Shown here: positions 1 through 9,030 of the stretch, in pieces
How positions within the stretch are numbered: the first letter of the stretch is position 1
Layout: the number at the start of each line of letters is the position of its first letter
NCBI GenBank assembly: GCA_025352695.1
Contig: JANXSK010000209.1
Location: 1-38,152, forward strand
Direction: 5' to 3'
Length of the DNA: 38,152 nucleotides
Origin: Ferruginibacter sp.
Lineage (GTDB): Bacteria > Bacteroidota > Bacteroidia > Chitinophagales > Chitinophagaceae
Position numbers and translations under genes: made by a program
Notes under the pieces: model-generated
Seen by the model: only the letters and a program-made list of their open reading frames with translations
What the model was told of the DNA's origin: nothing
Databases searched by the model: none

Positions 1-787
1 GTTCAAATCCAAAATCGAGTATTTCGCCAATTTCATTCAGTCTGCCTTTCAGCAATGCTTCCTTCATCATTTTAGCCTGTTCCTTCAACTGGTGCATAGC
101 TTCAATACTTCTTTCATCTTTGTTATTTACATTTTTTACCTGCTCTTTAATGATGTGTGCACTTTCTCTAGACGTGGCAGTAAAATACAATACCAGGTTA
201 TTGCCTAATTCATGCAGGTATTCAGGACGGATGCGTAAGGGGTTTACGATCACTTTGTCATCGCCATAAAATTCCATAAAATTTACGCCACCGAAGGTAG
301 CCGCATATTGGTCTTGCTTACCACCTGCCAGTTTAAGATCTTCCCGTTCTATAGTGTAGGCAAGGTGGGCAATATCATAATCGCCTAAAGGTAATTTTAG
401 CATTTCTACAAAAGCACCTAATATGGCAACTACCAGTGTAGACGAAGTACCTAAACCAGAACCTGCCGGCGCATCTACAAATGTAGATAAACGAAAACCT
501 GTTGCAGGCAAACCATACATAGCGTGGATGCGATTGTACACGCCTTTTAATAAATCTAATTTTCCATTAATGGGTAATGTTGTAGCCCAGTCGTATTGTT
601 CCTCTTCTTTTCTATCCAATGCCTGTACTATAATGGTGTTGTCGGATAGGGGTTCAATAGTTGCATAAGCAGATAGTGAAACGGTAGCATTTAAAATGGC
701 ACCGCCATATTCATCGCTGTAAGGACTAACATCTGTACCACCACCGGCTAAACCTATACGCAAAGGAGCTTTACTTCTATAAATCAT
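1..787 (-). CDS. GHMP-family sugar kinase, D-glycero-D-manno-heptose 7-phosphate kinase-like (3' end cut by window)
   Basis: Cytoplasmic GHMP kinase that would phosphorylate a sugar phosphate for nucleotide-sugar synthesis. The ATG is at 787 and 262 codons are visible before the window edge; the family is usually about 330-350 residues, so the C-terminus is missing. The start region reads [19 protein letters not shown] (residues 5-23), the usual N-terminus of HddA-like kinases. The ATP-binding GHMP motif [12 protein letters not shown] lies near residues 105-116, and [16 protein letters not shown] follows. It lies 27 bp downstream of the GT4 gene on the same strand, so the two are probably co-transcribed for surface polysaccharide synthesis. 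HddA is the best-known close relative, but fucokinase-like and other GHMP sugar kinases share these motifs, so the exact substrate is inference. Confidence 0.85.
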   Translation of the reverse strand, partial: MIYRSKAPLRIGLAGGGTDVSPYSDEYGGAILNATVSLSAYATIEPLSDNTIIVQALDRKEEEQYDWATTLPINGKLDLLKGVYNRIHAMYGLPATGFRLSTFVDAPAGSGLGTSSTLVVAILGAFVEMLKLPLGDYDIAHLAYTIEREDLKLAGGKQDQYAATFGGVNFMEFYGDDKVIVNPLRIRPEYLHELGNNLVLYFTATSRESAHIIKEQVKNVNNKDERSIEAMHQLKEQAKMMKEALLKGRLNEIGEILDFGFE

Positions 788-814
788 AATGGCTGCAAAT
801 TACTAAATTAGCTG

Positions 815-1972
815 TTATAATGCAGCCACTTCAAAAATAGTAGCAGTCATTTTTTGCCAGCTATATTTCTTTTTTTCTTCAATTAAATGTGGCAGAAAAT
901 GAGCCGCACCTTTTTGAAAATATGTTTCAATTTTAGCTGCAATTGATTCGGCTGTTGGCTCGGCAATTAAACCAACTTTATCATCCGGAACAAGGGAAGG
1001 CAATCCTCCCACATTTGTAACAATCATGGGCTTTTCAAAATGATAGGCGAGGGGAGTTACGCCACTTTGAGTAGCACTTCTATATGGTTGCACTACCACA
1101 TCGGCAGCACACAAATAATATTTTACTTCGCTGTCTGCTATAAAGGCTGTTTTCAAAATTAGCCTGTCTTTAATATCCAGCTTTTCTATCTGTTCATCAT
1201 ACGCTTTTCTATCCTCGTAAAACTCTCCGGCTATTAATAGTTTACATTCTGCTGCTAAAGGAAAATTATTTGAACACTTTAATATTTTCATCGCATCCAA
1301 TAGAATATCCAGGCCTTTATATTTTCTTATAAAACCAAAAAAAAGTAATATTTTTTCAGTTGGTACAATTTTTAAATACTGCCTTGCTTCGGATTTACTA
1401 ATCTTTTCGCCAAAATTATCATATAGGGGATGCGCAACAAATTTTGAAGGTTTGCCGGGTGCAAACTGTCTCAGGTCACCCAATACTTTTTCACTCATGG
1501 TAATAAATGCGTCAATGGGCGTTATAAAGTATTTTGTAAAGGCAACGTCTCCAATACGTTTTTCGTGTGGTATAATATTATCTGCAATACACACAATTTT
1601 TGTAAGTTTATATTGCCTTGCAATTCTTAAAATACTACCCAGGCATGGTCCCATAAAAGGGAGCCAGTAACGCACTACAATCAAATCGGGTTGTAGCTTT
1701 TTTAATTCCAATCCAACGCTTAACCAGTTGAGTGGATTTACAGAATTGATGCGTACATGAATATCCAAATCCGCAGGAGCTGGTTCAGTAGAAAATTGTG
1801 TAGTACCCGGAAATAAAAAGCCGGGATATTGTAACGAAAATGTATAAATGCTAACATGGTGCCCCTGCTGCATAAACTCCCTAGCCAGTCTTTCGTTATA
1901 AGAAGCAAGTCCACCCCGCAAAGGATATGCCGGGCCGATGATAACAATATTTTTATATAAAGCTAGTGACAC
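815..1972 (-). CDS. glycosyltransferase family 4 (GT-B fold)
   Basis: Predicted cytoplasmic or membrane-associated retaining glycosyltransferase for polysaccharide assembly. The N-terminus IVIIGPAYPLRGGLASYNERL is the glycine-rich acceptor-side loop of GT4 enzymes. The C-terminal donor domain shows LLFFGFIRKYKGLDILLDA, then ADVVVQPYRSATQSGV followed by PLAYHFEKPMIVTNVGGLP, the nucleotide-sugar region. The usual E-x7-E is not in its classical form there. The start codon is GTG at 1972: an in-frame TAA lies three codons upstream and no ATG fits, so translation must begin at GTG or further inside. It sits upstream of the GHMP kinase with a 27-bp gap. Donor sugar and acceptor cannot be told from sequence. 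Confidence 0.9.
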   Translation of the reverse strand: MSLALYKNIVIIGPAYPLRGGLASYNERLAREFMQQGHHVSIYTFSLQYPGFLFPGTTQFSTEPAPADLDIHVRINSVNPLNWLSVGLELKKLQPDLIVVRYWLPFMGPCLGSILRIARQYKLTKIVCIADNIIPHEKRIGDVAFTKYFITPIDAFITMSEKVLGDLRQFAPGKPSKFVAHPLYDNFGEKISKSEARQYLKIVPTEKILLFFGFIRKYKGLDILLDAMKILKCSNNFPLAAECKLLIAGEFYEDRKAYDEQIEKLDIKDRLILKTAFIADSEVKYYLCAADVVVQPYRSATQSGVTPLAYHFEKPMIVTNVGGLPSLVPDDKVGLIAEPTAESIAAKIETYFQKGAAHFLPHLIEEKKKYSWQKMTATIFEVAAL

Positions 1973-2187
1973 TGATTGTTACGGGTTTTAACAGATTAGG
2001 TATGTTCGTTTAAAAATGCTACTCGTTTAAAAATCGGATTTTTGCCAAAATGCAGTATCAGTACTGCTTCATAATTTGTTGCTTATGGTAATTAGATAAT
2101 TGCATTTCATGTTCTTTTATAATTTCGCCTTTGCCAGCTTTTATTTTTATCGGTATTAATCTTTTAAAATCAGCGTTAGCCGCATTC

Positions 2188-3135
2188 CTATTCAACAATT
2201 CCAATTTTACTTTCCACTAAATAAGTATTTCTGTCCGAAGAATTTCTTGCAATTAGCTCTCCTAAAAATCCAGCTAAAAATAATTGTGTACCAATTACAA
2301 TCGAGATAATACCAACATAAAACAGGGGTCTTTCCGTCATGTTAAATTGAGAAAATAATATTTTAGCAACAAATAAATATATCCAGATGCAAGTTCCTAA
2401 AAAGAAAACAATACTTCCCCAGAGGCCAAAAATATGCATAGGTCTTTTTCCAAATTTACCCATGAACATGATAGTTGCCAGGTCTAGAAATCCATTTATA
2501 AAACGGCTCCAGCCAAATTTTGTAACACCATATTTTCTTGCCCTGTGCTCCACTACTTTTTCACCTACCTTTTTAAATCCTGCCCACTTGGCCAATACTG
2601 GAATATACCGATGCATTTCGCCATACACTTCAATACTTTTTACCAATTTATTTTTATACGCTTTCAATCCACAATTAAAATCGTGCAGTTTAATACCACT
2701 CGATCTGCTGGCAGCAGCATTAAACAATTTCGAAGGTAAATTTTTGGTAAGCTTATTATCAAAACGTTTCTTTTTCCAGCCACTCACCATGTCATATCCC
2801 TCCTCCATAATCATAGCCCGCAGTTCAGGTATTTCGTCCGGACTATCCTGTAAATCAGCATCCATCGTTATTACAACATCGCCCAATGCTGCCTTAAAAC
2901 CTTCGTTTAATGCAGCACTTTTGCCATAGTTGCGTTGAAATTTTATGCCACGGATATTGTCATTTTTTTTATGCAATGAGCCAATTACTTCCCACGAATT
3001 ATCGTTGCTGCCATCATCCACCATTATAACTTCGTAACTTAAATTGTTCGTGTACATAACCCTTACAATCCAGTCGGCTAACTCGGGCAATGATTCTTCT
3101 TCGTTAAAAAGCGGCACTATTACAGATACATCCAT
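2188..3135 (-). CDS. glycosyltransferase family 2, polyprenyl-phosphate sugar transferase type, membrane-anchored
   Basis: Likely transfers a sugar from a nucleotide donor to polyprenyl phosphate (dolichyl-phosphate mannose synthase/GtrB/ArnC type). The chosen ATG at 3135 gives 315 residues and begins MDVSVIVPLFNEEESL, the normal GT2 N-terminus. An ATG at 3219 would add 28 residues with no family resemblance. The metal-binding DAD lies at residues 92-94 in the stretch TMDADLQDSPDE, and RYIPVLAKWAGF and EHRARKYGVTKFGW follow. Two hydrophobic helices near the C-terminus (around IFGLWGSIVFFLGTCIWIYL and YVGIISIVIGTQLFLAGFLG) match the two-TM subgroup. The stop is 215 bp upstream of the GT4 gene. 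Confidence 0.9.
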   Translation of the reverse strand: MDVSVIVPLFNEEESLPELADWIVRVMYTNNLSYEVIMVDDGSNDNSWEVIGSLHKKNDNIRGIKFQRNYGKSAALNEGFKAALGDVVITMDADLQDSPDEIPELRAMIMEEGYDMVSGWKKKRFDNKLTKNLPSKLFNAAASRSSGIKLHDFNCGLKAYKNKLVKSIEVYGEMHRYIPVLAKWAGFKKVGEKVVEHRARKYGVTKFGWSRFINGFLDLATIMFMGKFGKRPMHIFGLWGSIVFFLGTCIWIYLFVAKILFSQFNMTERPLFYVGIISIVIGTQLFLAGFLGELIARNSSDRNTYLVESKIGIVE

Positions 3136-3394
3136 TGTGTAAGTTTTTTCCCTTATTACTTTTAAAATTATCCGGGATAAATTTATTTTTTGTCCTGGCT
3201 GCAACTTATTGTGGAACATCGTTGCGTCGCCCTCTTGTACTTTTAAGCATTAAGAAACGTCTTTAAAATTTGCCGCTGTAATTATTTTCAGTAATTGTAC
3301 TGCAACAAATATTATATCATTTAACAACTGCTGCAATTCACAACAACTTGTATCAAGCCTCCTAAATTTATCTTCAAAAACGCAATAGCTTAAA

Positions 3395-3892
3395 TTAAAC
3401 TTTTGTGTTTTTCTTACTCAAAAATCCAGCAGCGATCACCGTTACCAGCGCACCAATTATCATATACCTAAAAATAGCTGCTGAAAGCATCATCGGCATA
3501 AACATCTTTTTTAACTCCACCGCGTTTTCTTCCACTTCTTTTGGCAAATGATTGCCTTGCTGCAAAAGCATTCGGCTATTTTCTGCAATCTTATTGTCTC
3601 TAAACTCTAAATGAAAACTAAAATAAATATAAGCAAACACTGCCATTAGCAAACTGATTACTACAAAAGTTTTGAAACCAGTAGAAAAATAATTAGAAAA
3701 ACTTTTTTTATCCGTAGCTGTAATTGAATAACTAATTAAGCTCCATAAAACTCCTGCACAAAAAATAGTGTACACCATAAATTGAAAATAACTTTCAACA
3801 GGGTTCTTTAAAACATATAAAGAAAAGAGCGAAGCAAGTATCATTAATATACCAGTTAGCAATCCTTTTTGAGTAGGTGTAAATTGCTTCAT
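3395..3892 (-). CDS. DUF4199 family membrane protein
   Basis: Integral membrane protein of 165 residues with four predicted TM helices, at about residues 10-28, 37-56, 75-95 and 130-155. A hydrophilic segment of roughly 30 residues lies between helices 3 and 4. The layout and the GxxxF/YxxF-rich helices match DUF4199, a family largely confined to Bacteroidota with no established biochemical role. Its start overlaps nothing but sits 1 nt after the stop of the dihydroorotase-like gene, so the two are almost certainly translated from one message. A GT2 gene follows after a longer gap. Function is unknown; a link to envelope glycan synthesis is inference from the neighbourhood only. Confidence 0.85.
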   Translation of the reverse strand: MKQFTPTQKGLLTGILMILASLFSLYVLKNPVESYFQFMVYTIFCAGVLWSLISYSITATDKKSFSNYFSTGFKTFVVISLLMAVFAYIYFSFHLEFRDNKIAENSRMLLQQGNHLPKEVEENAVELKKMFMPMMLSAAIFRYMIIGALVTVIAAGFLSKKNTKV

Positions 3893-3893
3893 T

Positions 3894-5180
3894 TTAATTT
3901 AAATAGAGGTTGTTTCCGTTAACAATACCAATTACTTTTCCTTTTAAAGGGCTTCCAATAAAAGGGGTATTTTTCGATTTGGAAGCAATCATAGATTCTT
4001 CAAATATAAATTCAGCAGACGGGTTAAACAGGGTAAGTGTTGCTATTGCGCCTTCTTTTATTTCCGGTATGGATAAATTAAATAGTTTCCTTGGAGCGGT
4101 ACTCAACAATGTAATTAATTTTTCAATAGACCATGAGCCAGTATTATTTGATGAATTGACGGGCAGGTATTTACCTACTACTCCAAACAGTGTTTCTAAA
4201 CCAATCATTCCATATTTTGCATATTCAAATTCACACACTTTTGCATCATAATTTTGTGGAATGTGGTGGCTTGCAATAGCGTCGGCCTCCCCATTTACAA
4301 TTGCCAATTTTACGGCTTCTACATCTTCTTTTGTTCTTAATGGTGGATTTACTTTTAAGTTTGTGTCATAACTTTTAAGGTCTTCATCACAAAAAACAGC
4401 ATGGTAAGGTGTAACTGAAAAACTTACCTGTAAGCCATCGGCTTTTGCTTTTGAAATCATTTCGATACCTTTTTTTGTAGATACGCCGGTAAAATGAATT
4501 TTTGATCCGGTATATTTTACAAGCTCAATATCACGGGCAATCATCAATTCTTCTGCAATGGCTGGTTTACCCGACAAGCCCAATTGTGTGCTAACAATAC
4601 CTTCGTTTATTAATCCCTGCGGATTAATACTTTTATCATCTGCTACCTGAAGAATGGTGCCATCAAAAGCCAACACATATTGAAGGGCTTTTAATAATAG
4701 CCCCGGCGATTGTATGCTGTTGGTACCATCCGAAAAAGCTACTGCACCAGACTGCTGCATATCGTACATTTCAGCCAGTTCGGCACCCGCTGCATTTTTA
4801 CTAACAGCACCCAAAGGATAAATATTGACTGGCTTATTTTTCGATTTTTGGATGACGTATTCCACCTGCGATTTAGTATGTATGATGGGATTGGTATTGG
4901 GAAGTACCAGCACATCAGTAAAACCACCAGCCGCTGCTGCTGCTGCTCCAGTTTCCAGTGTTTCCCTGTACTCGTAGCCGGGATCACAAAATTGACTGTA
5001 AATATCCATCCAGCCAATGCTTACATGCAAATTGGCTGGATCAATAACGTGTTCGGCCTGTTTAGTAATGGAATCTGAAATCAATTGAATAATGCCATCC
5101 TCAATAAAAATATCTTTTTGTTGCCCGTTAAAAGGCGAATTGGAATGGACGATGGTAGCTTGCTTAATTAAAACCTTCAT
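3894..5180 (-). CDS. dihydroorotase homologue lacking all metal ligands (predicted pseudoenzyme)
   Basis: Amidohydrolase-superfamily TIM-barrel protein of 428 residues, clearly related to type I dihydroorotase (PyrC) along its whole length. Conserved landmarks include DPGYEYRETLETGAAAAAAGG, VLPNTNPI, NPPLR and KYGMIGLETLFG. The residues that make a dihydroorotase work are gone. The HxH pair is Y61/Q63 (DIYSQF), the HxED histidine is V179 (VADD), the histidine before VST is G232 (HFTGVST), and the catalytic Asp of TDHAPH is H305 (SHHIPQ). The reading frame is intact and codon use looks normal. Family knowledge: catalytically dead PyrC' proteins serve as structural partners of aspartate transcarbamoylase in several bacteria. 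That role here is inference. It leads a transcript with DUF4199, 1 nt apart. Confidence 0.88.
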   Translation of the reverse strand: MKVLIKQATIVHSNSPFNGQQKDIFIEDGIIQLISDSITKQAEHVIDPANLHVSIGWMDIYSQFCDPGYEYRETLETGAAAAAAGGFTDVLVLPNTNPIIHTKSQVEYVIQKSKNKPVNIYPLGAVSKNAAGAELAEMYDMQQSGAVAFSDGTNSIQSPGLLLKALQYVLAFDGTILQVADDKSINPQGLINEGIVSTQLGLSGKPAIAEELMIARDIELVKYTGSKIHFTGVSTKKGIEMISKAKADGLQVSFSVTPYHAVFCDEDLKSYDTNLKVNPPLRTKEDVEAVKLAIVNGEADAIASHHIPQNYDAKVCEFEYAKYGMIGLETLFGVVGKYLPVNSSNNTGSWSIEKLITLLSTAPRKLFNLSIPEIKEGAIATLTLFNPSAEFIFEESMIASKSKNTPFIGSPLKGKVIGIVNGNNLYLN

Positions 5181-5195
5181 GTATTTAGAGTTGCG

Positions 5196-5203
5196 CTAAG
5201 GTA
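5196..5203 (-). promoter_or_regulatory. candidate -7 element for the dihydroorotase-like gene
   Basis: On the minus strand this reads TACCTTAG, one base off the Bacteroidota -7 consensus TAnnTTTG, and lies 15 bp upstream of the ATG. No convincing -33 TTTG was seen. Weak support. Confidence 0.35.
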
Positions 5204-5238
5204 CAATATGTTATGTTTTTAAAATTGAAAATTTCTAG

Positions 5239-5246
5239 TACATTTG
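5239..5246 (+). promoter_or_regulatory. -7 promoter element for tRNA-Pro
   Basis: TACATTTG matches the Bacteroidota -7 consensus TAnnTTTG exactly. Transcription would begin around 5253, about 32 nt before the mature tRNA 5' end, which leaves a short leader for RNase P to remove. Confidence 0.5.
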
Positions 5247-5284
5247 TAATCCATTTATTTTGCAGGTAAATTTATATACATTTT

Positions 5285-5358
5285 CGGGACGTAGCGCAGC
5301 CCGGTAGCGCACTAGGCTGGGGGTCTAGGGGTCGCAAGTTCGAATCTTGTCGTCCCGA
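5285..5358 (+). tRNA. tRNA-Pro (GGG anticodon)
   Basis: A 74-nt cloverleaf can be folded by eye. The acceptor stem is CGGGACG with CGTCCCG, followed by discriminator A. The D arm is GCGCAGCCCGGTAGCGC. The anticodon stem is CTAGG/TCTAG with the 7-nt loop CTGGGGG, which gives anticodon GGG. The T arm contains GTTCGAATC. CCA is not encoded (ACA follows). GGG reads CCC and, by wobble, CCU proline codons. It stands alone between two minus-strand loci. No direct repeat of its 3' end was found nearby, so there is no sign of an integrated element. Confidence 0.95.
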
Positions 5359-5363
5359 CAATT

Positions 5364-5405
5364 AAATAAATAAACCCATTGATTTTTCAATGGGTTTATT
5401 TATTT
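5364..5405 (+). terminator. intrinsic terminator of tRNA-Pro
   Basis: Perfect 19-bp inverted repeat (5364-5382 with 5387-5405) around a TTTT loop. The core is ACCCATTGA/TCAATGGGT, flanked by A/T-rich outer arms whose 3' side is T-rich. It begins 6 nt after the tRNA. Because the outer stem is A-rich on one side and T-rich on the other, it should work in both directions. Confidence 0.85.
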
Positions 5406-5777
5406 AAAAGCTTTTTTAGAAATTTTAGAAAAATATAATTATGGCTAATATTGCTTTTTAAGTATTGATAATTTTGTCCAGGCAGTTCATATGTTTGCAT
5501 GACTGTAAGGATTAGACTATCAATCTAAAAAAAAATGACCCCTATTCAAACACCTGAACTGCGGGGAAAGAAGATTCATTTATTGACCAAAGATCAATAT
5601 AATTAGTAGTATTCAGTTGTTAGAAAATGACGAAATATACGAACGGCCATCTGACTAAAAATTGTACAGCTGCCGTCGTTCCTCCTTATTTTTTTATTAT
5701 CGATTATGCATAAAGATGCCTAAGCTTTTTCTTTAGATGTCTTTGTTTCGCAGTTAAGATTCTAAACCTTGCTTTTA
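5406..5777. other. intergenic, 372 bp, no gene seen
   Basis: Lies between the tRNA terminator and the 3' end of the fucosidase gene. No frame with coding character, no tRNA-derived repeat and no recombinase remnant was found. A partly symmetrical TAGACTATCAATCTA occurs at about 5513-5527, with no clear role. Confidence 0.5.
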
Positions 5778-8249
5778 TCAAAATTCAAATTCATAAGTCT
5801 TACCCGCTACAGTAGGTAAATCATATTCATACACCTTTTTTAAAACCGGATCAGCAGGCGTTGCAGTGTCTGCAATAACAGGTTTTTTGATTTGTAAAAC
5901 GGTATAGAATGAATTAGGGTTAGCATCAGTATTTTTCTTAACCCTAAGGATACCTTTTATTGCCAAAGATTGATAACTTCTGATACGGCAGTTGCCGCCA
6001 ATGGTTGAGGTAATGACCAGCTTTTTTATTTTTCCGTCTTGCCAATCCATGTCAACAATAAAGCCACCATGAGCTTTCAGGCCATGCATGGTGCCGTTTT
6101 GCCATTGATCGGGTAAGGCAGGCAATACATGTACTGCACCATCATGTGATTGCAATAACATCTCTGCTATGCCGGCAGTGCAGCCAAAATTGCCATCTAT
6201 CTGGAATGGCGGATGTGCATCAAACAGGTTGGGATAAGTGCCTCCGCCTTCCTTATTTACACCGGTGGGGGTTAGCTGGTTGGTAATTAATTTATATGCA
6301 TGATTGCCATCGAGTAATCTGGCCCACACATTCACTTTCCATCCCATTGACCAGCCGGTTGAAATATCACCCCGATGGAGCAACGATGTTTTAGCAGCTT
6401 CAAACAATTTAGGACTGCGGTACGGTGAAATTAAACTACCCGGATACAAGCCCCATAAATGGGAAATGTGGCGGTGTTTGTCATCTGGATTATCCCAATC
6501 ATTTATCCACTCCTGCAACTGGTTAAATTTACCAATCTGCATAGGTGCCATGCCGGCTGCTTTTATTTGCATGGTTTTGATAAGGGCTGCATCCACTCGC
6601 AGAATAGTAGCAGCTTTGATAGTATTATTAAGTAAAGAAAATACCATTTGATTGTCCATAGTAGTACCTGCAGAAAGACTGTTGCCATCGTGTGCATTTT
6701 CAGGAGAAGCAGACGGGGATACCACGAGCCAACCTGTGTGCGGATCTTTATACAATACATCCACAAAAAACTGGCTGGCACCCTTCATGGCTGGGTAGAT
6801 GGATTGTAAAAATGTTTTATCGCCGTTGAATAAATATTTTTCCCACATATGCTGGCATAACCAGGCACCACCGGTTGGCCACAGGCCCCAGGGCCCGTCA
6901 ATGGCGCCCGTTGCCCTAAAAATATCTGTGTTGTGGTGCAATACCCAACCACGTGCGCCATACATAATTTTAGCAGTGGATTGACCACTCACTGCGAGGT
7001 CTTTTACCATCGAAACCAGCGGTTCGTGCATTTCTGTTAACTGCGTGATTTCAGCCGGCCAGTAATTCATTTCCAGGTTGATGTTATCGGTGTATTTGCT
7101 GCCCCATGGCGGGTCGATATGAGGGTTCCAGAGACCCTGCAAATTGGCAGCCTGCCCACCGGGCTGCGAACAACTAATCAATAGATAGCGCCCAAACTGA
7201 AAATACAAACTGACGAGTTGCGGATCCTTGCCCTCTTTAAAATTTGCCAGTCGAATGTTGGTAGGCAGCTGGGTTGCATCGGTTTCGCCAATATTAAAAT
7301 AAACCCGCTTAAAATATTTCTGATAGGCTTTGATGTGGCTGTTTAATAAACCAACATACTCTTTTTGTTGAGCCTGTTTGTTTAATTTAGTTGCTTTGGC
7401 AGCAATAATTTTAGCTGAGCTAATTGAATCAGCAATCATGCTGCGATAATTCTTAAAATTGGTGACCATCGATAAATAAATGACCGCACTATTAGCTGAT
7501 TGTATGTTGATACTGCTGTCTCCTGCCTGCACAGTTCCCCCGGTGTTTTGTACCTGCACATTCACCGCTACCTGTATTACGCCGGGAAGGCCACTGTGTT
7601 CAGGAGCAATGGCAGACAAAGTCAACGCATTGTTTCCGGTGACAGTTAGTTTTGCTTTTTGTGGCGTTGTTAAGCGGGCAGAGAAATTAATTTTACCGGG
7701 CTGATCTGCAGTTAACTTCACAATAATTATATGATCGCTTAAAGAAGCAAAACTGGTTCTTGTATAATGCACACCGTCCACTTCATAGCTTGTAGTTGAA
7801 ACGGCTTTCGAAATGTCCAGCTCCCGTCTTAAATTTTTATATTGGTGGTGGCTTTTAAAATCAAGAAATAAATCTCCTACGGGCTGGTAATTTACGCCAT
7901 GTACTTTTTCGGCAACAAAATTTGCAGCATACTTATCTGCTTCACCATACTTGCCGGCATTAATCATTCGCCTGATGGTATCCAATGCTTTCGGACCTCC
8001 ATGCTTGTTGTAATTGGTGTACGGACTGCCTGACCAAAACTCATCATGATTTAATTGCAGATGCTCCTGTGCAGGGATGCCAAATACCATGGCACCAATA
8101 TGCCCGTTTCCAATGGGTAAAGCTTCTTCCCAAACGCTTGCAGGTTGATCAAACCAAAGCTTCATGGGGTTTTTATCAGTTCTTTGGCCATAACTATTGC
8201 CCTGAAATAATATGCAGTAGAGTAAAAAATAAAAGAGCTGTTTTTTCAT
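5778..8249 (-). CDS. secreted GH95 alpha-L-fucosidase
   Basis: Glycoside hydrolase family 95, an inverting exo-enzyme that removes terminal alpha-1,2-L-fucose; some members instead cleave alpha-L-galactose. The 823-residue length is normal. A signal peptide (basic KK, then a hydrophobic run, cleavage after about residue 20-22 near NSYGQ) directs export. The N-terminal beta domain begins LWFDQPASVWEEALPIGNGHIGA, the family signature. Residues matching the catalytic set of the Bifidobacterium enzyme are all present: the NIN pair at 389/391 before LEMNYWPAE, general acid E517 in SPSASPENAH, and D685 in QIDGNFGC. It stands alone, with no SusCD pair beside it. Substrates would be plant xyloglucan or pectin side chains or host-type glycans; the choice between fucose and galactose is not settled here. 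Confidence 0.95.
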   Translation of the reverse strand: MKKQLFYFLLYCILFQGNSYGQRTDKNPMKLWFDQPASVWEEALPIGNGHIGAMVFGIPAQEHLQLNHDEFWSGSPYTNYNKHGGPKALDTIRRMINAGKYGEADKYAANFVAEKVHGVNYQPVGDLFLDFKSHHQYKNLRRELDISKAVSTTSYEVDGVHYTRTSFASLSDHIIIVKLTADQPGKINFSARLTTPQKAKLTVTGNNALTLSAIAPEHSGLPGVIQVAVNVQVQNTGGTVQAGDSSINIQSANSAVIYLSMVTNFKNYRSMIADSISSAKIIAAKATKLNKQAQQKEYVGLLNSHIKAYQKYFKRVYFNIGETDATQLPTNIRLANFKEGKDPQLVSLYFQFGRYLLISCSQPGGQAANLQGLWNPHIDPPWGSKYTDNINLEMNYWPAEITQLTEMHEPLVSMVKDLAVSGQSTAKIMYGARGWVLHHNTDIFRATGAIDGPWGLWPTGGAWLCQHMWEKYLFNGDKTFLQSIYPAMKGASQFFVDVLYKDPHTGWLVVSPSASPENAHDGNSLSAGTTMDNQMVFSLLNNTIKAATILRVDAALIKTMQIKAAGMAPMQIGKFNQLQEWINDWDNPDDKHRHISHLWGLYPGSLISPYRSPKLFEAAKTSLLHRGDISTGWSMGWKVNVWARLLDGNHAYKLITNQLTPTGVNKEGGGTYPNLFDAHPPFQIDGNFGCTAGIAEMLLQSHDGAVHVLPALPDQWQNGTMHGLKAHGGFIVDMDWQDGKIKKLVITSTIGGNCRIRSYQSLAIKGILRVKKNTDANPNSFYTVLQIKKPVIADTATPADPVLKKVYEYDLPTVAGKTYEFEF

Positions 8250-8987
8250 TGCTGGTTTTGTTTAAATGGAGTAATAAATATAGGTTAGTATAGTTAATAT
8301 TTGATACCATATTTACCACGCTGGTTTTAGTAGTATTCTGGTTTGATCTACCTCATTGGAGGGGATTTTTATTATAGGTAAGGTTGCTTAAGTTAATTCT
8401 CATCAAACGGATAACATTGTGCAGTACTTTCTGTACTACTTTAGCAAATTAAAAAATACAATCAGCAGGAAAGAATATAAAATCCTCAAAGCCATTTCTA
8501 TATTAAAATATCGTTGGCTATCCTTGTGCCTCGTTAGCTCGTCAAAGTAAATATACTGAAGCAAAGATATTGAAATACGTGCTGTTGCTATCCCGACATT
8601 TATATTTACGGCTCATGGTTTAAAGCAACAAAAATATCAATGGCATTTTTATAGAAAGTTTTATGGCAGTTACTTTTAAGTTTATTTGTAGTTGTTGGCG
8701 TTTGCTGTATAGCAATACTGTTTGCTCAAAACTTGTTAGGCAATTTTGTTATCTGGCACAAGTATGCCAATGCACTTAAGCCCCCGGATAAACTTTTGCC
8801 ACCATGCGTAATTTTTTTATAAACGCTCGATAGGTGAAACGAAAACTGAGCTCTTAAATTCTTTATAGAGTTTTCTTAACAGGGAACATTTTATTGACAG
8901 AATAAATAACAGCTGATAATAAATAAAATTATCTTTCTAAATCGACTCCAATCGAACCGGTGTATTAGCCAGTACCTCAAATAAAAA
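8250..8987. other. long intergenic region, no confident gene
   Basis: About 740 bp upstream of the fucosidase and downstream of ychF. The only notable frame is on the plus strand at 8655-8822: 55 codons, no start codon, with a hydrophobic run SLFVVVGVCCIAILFAQNLL and then a soluble tail. It might be a scrap of a membrane-anchored protein, but I cannot assign it. CAAACGGATA at 8406-8415 resembles only half of the LacI operator found near 36380. The fucosidase promoter must lie here but no clean TAnnTTTG was located. Confidence 0.4.
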
Positions 8988-9005
8988 GGCTCCTGAAAAG
9001 GAGCC
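8988..9005 (-). terminator. intrinsic terminator of ychF
   Basis: On the minus strand GGCTCC-TTTTCA-GGAGCC is followed by TTTTTATTTG. The 6-bp GC-rich stem with a U-tract begins 26 nt after the ychF stop codon. Confidence 0.85.
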
Positions 9006-9030
9006 CAATAAAGATGCTTAATAAACTTAG

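Noticed and set aside
2387..2929. 180-codon plus-strand frame
   Set aside because: Lies opposite the GT2 gene, which has complete family motifs; it is an antisense shadow.
5285..5777. tRNA-Pro considered as an integration site for a mobile element
   Set aside because: No copy of the tRNA 3' end and no integrase or phage gene was found in the neighbouring DNA.
8655..8822. 55-codon hydrophobic frame upstream of the fucosidase
   Set aside because: No start codon and no recognisable family; recorded under the intergenic region only.
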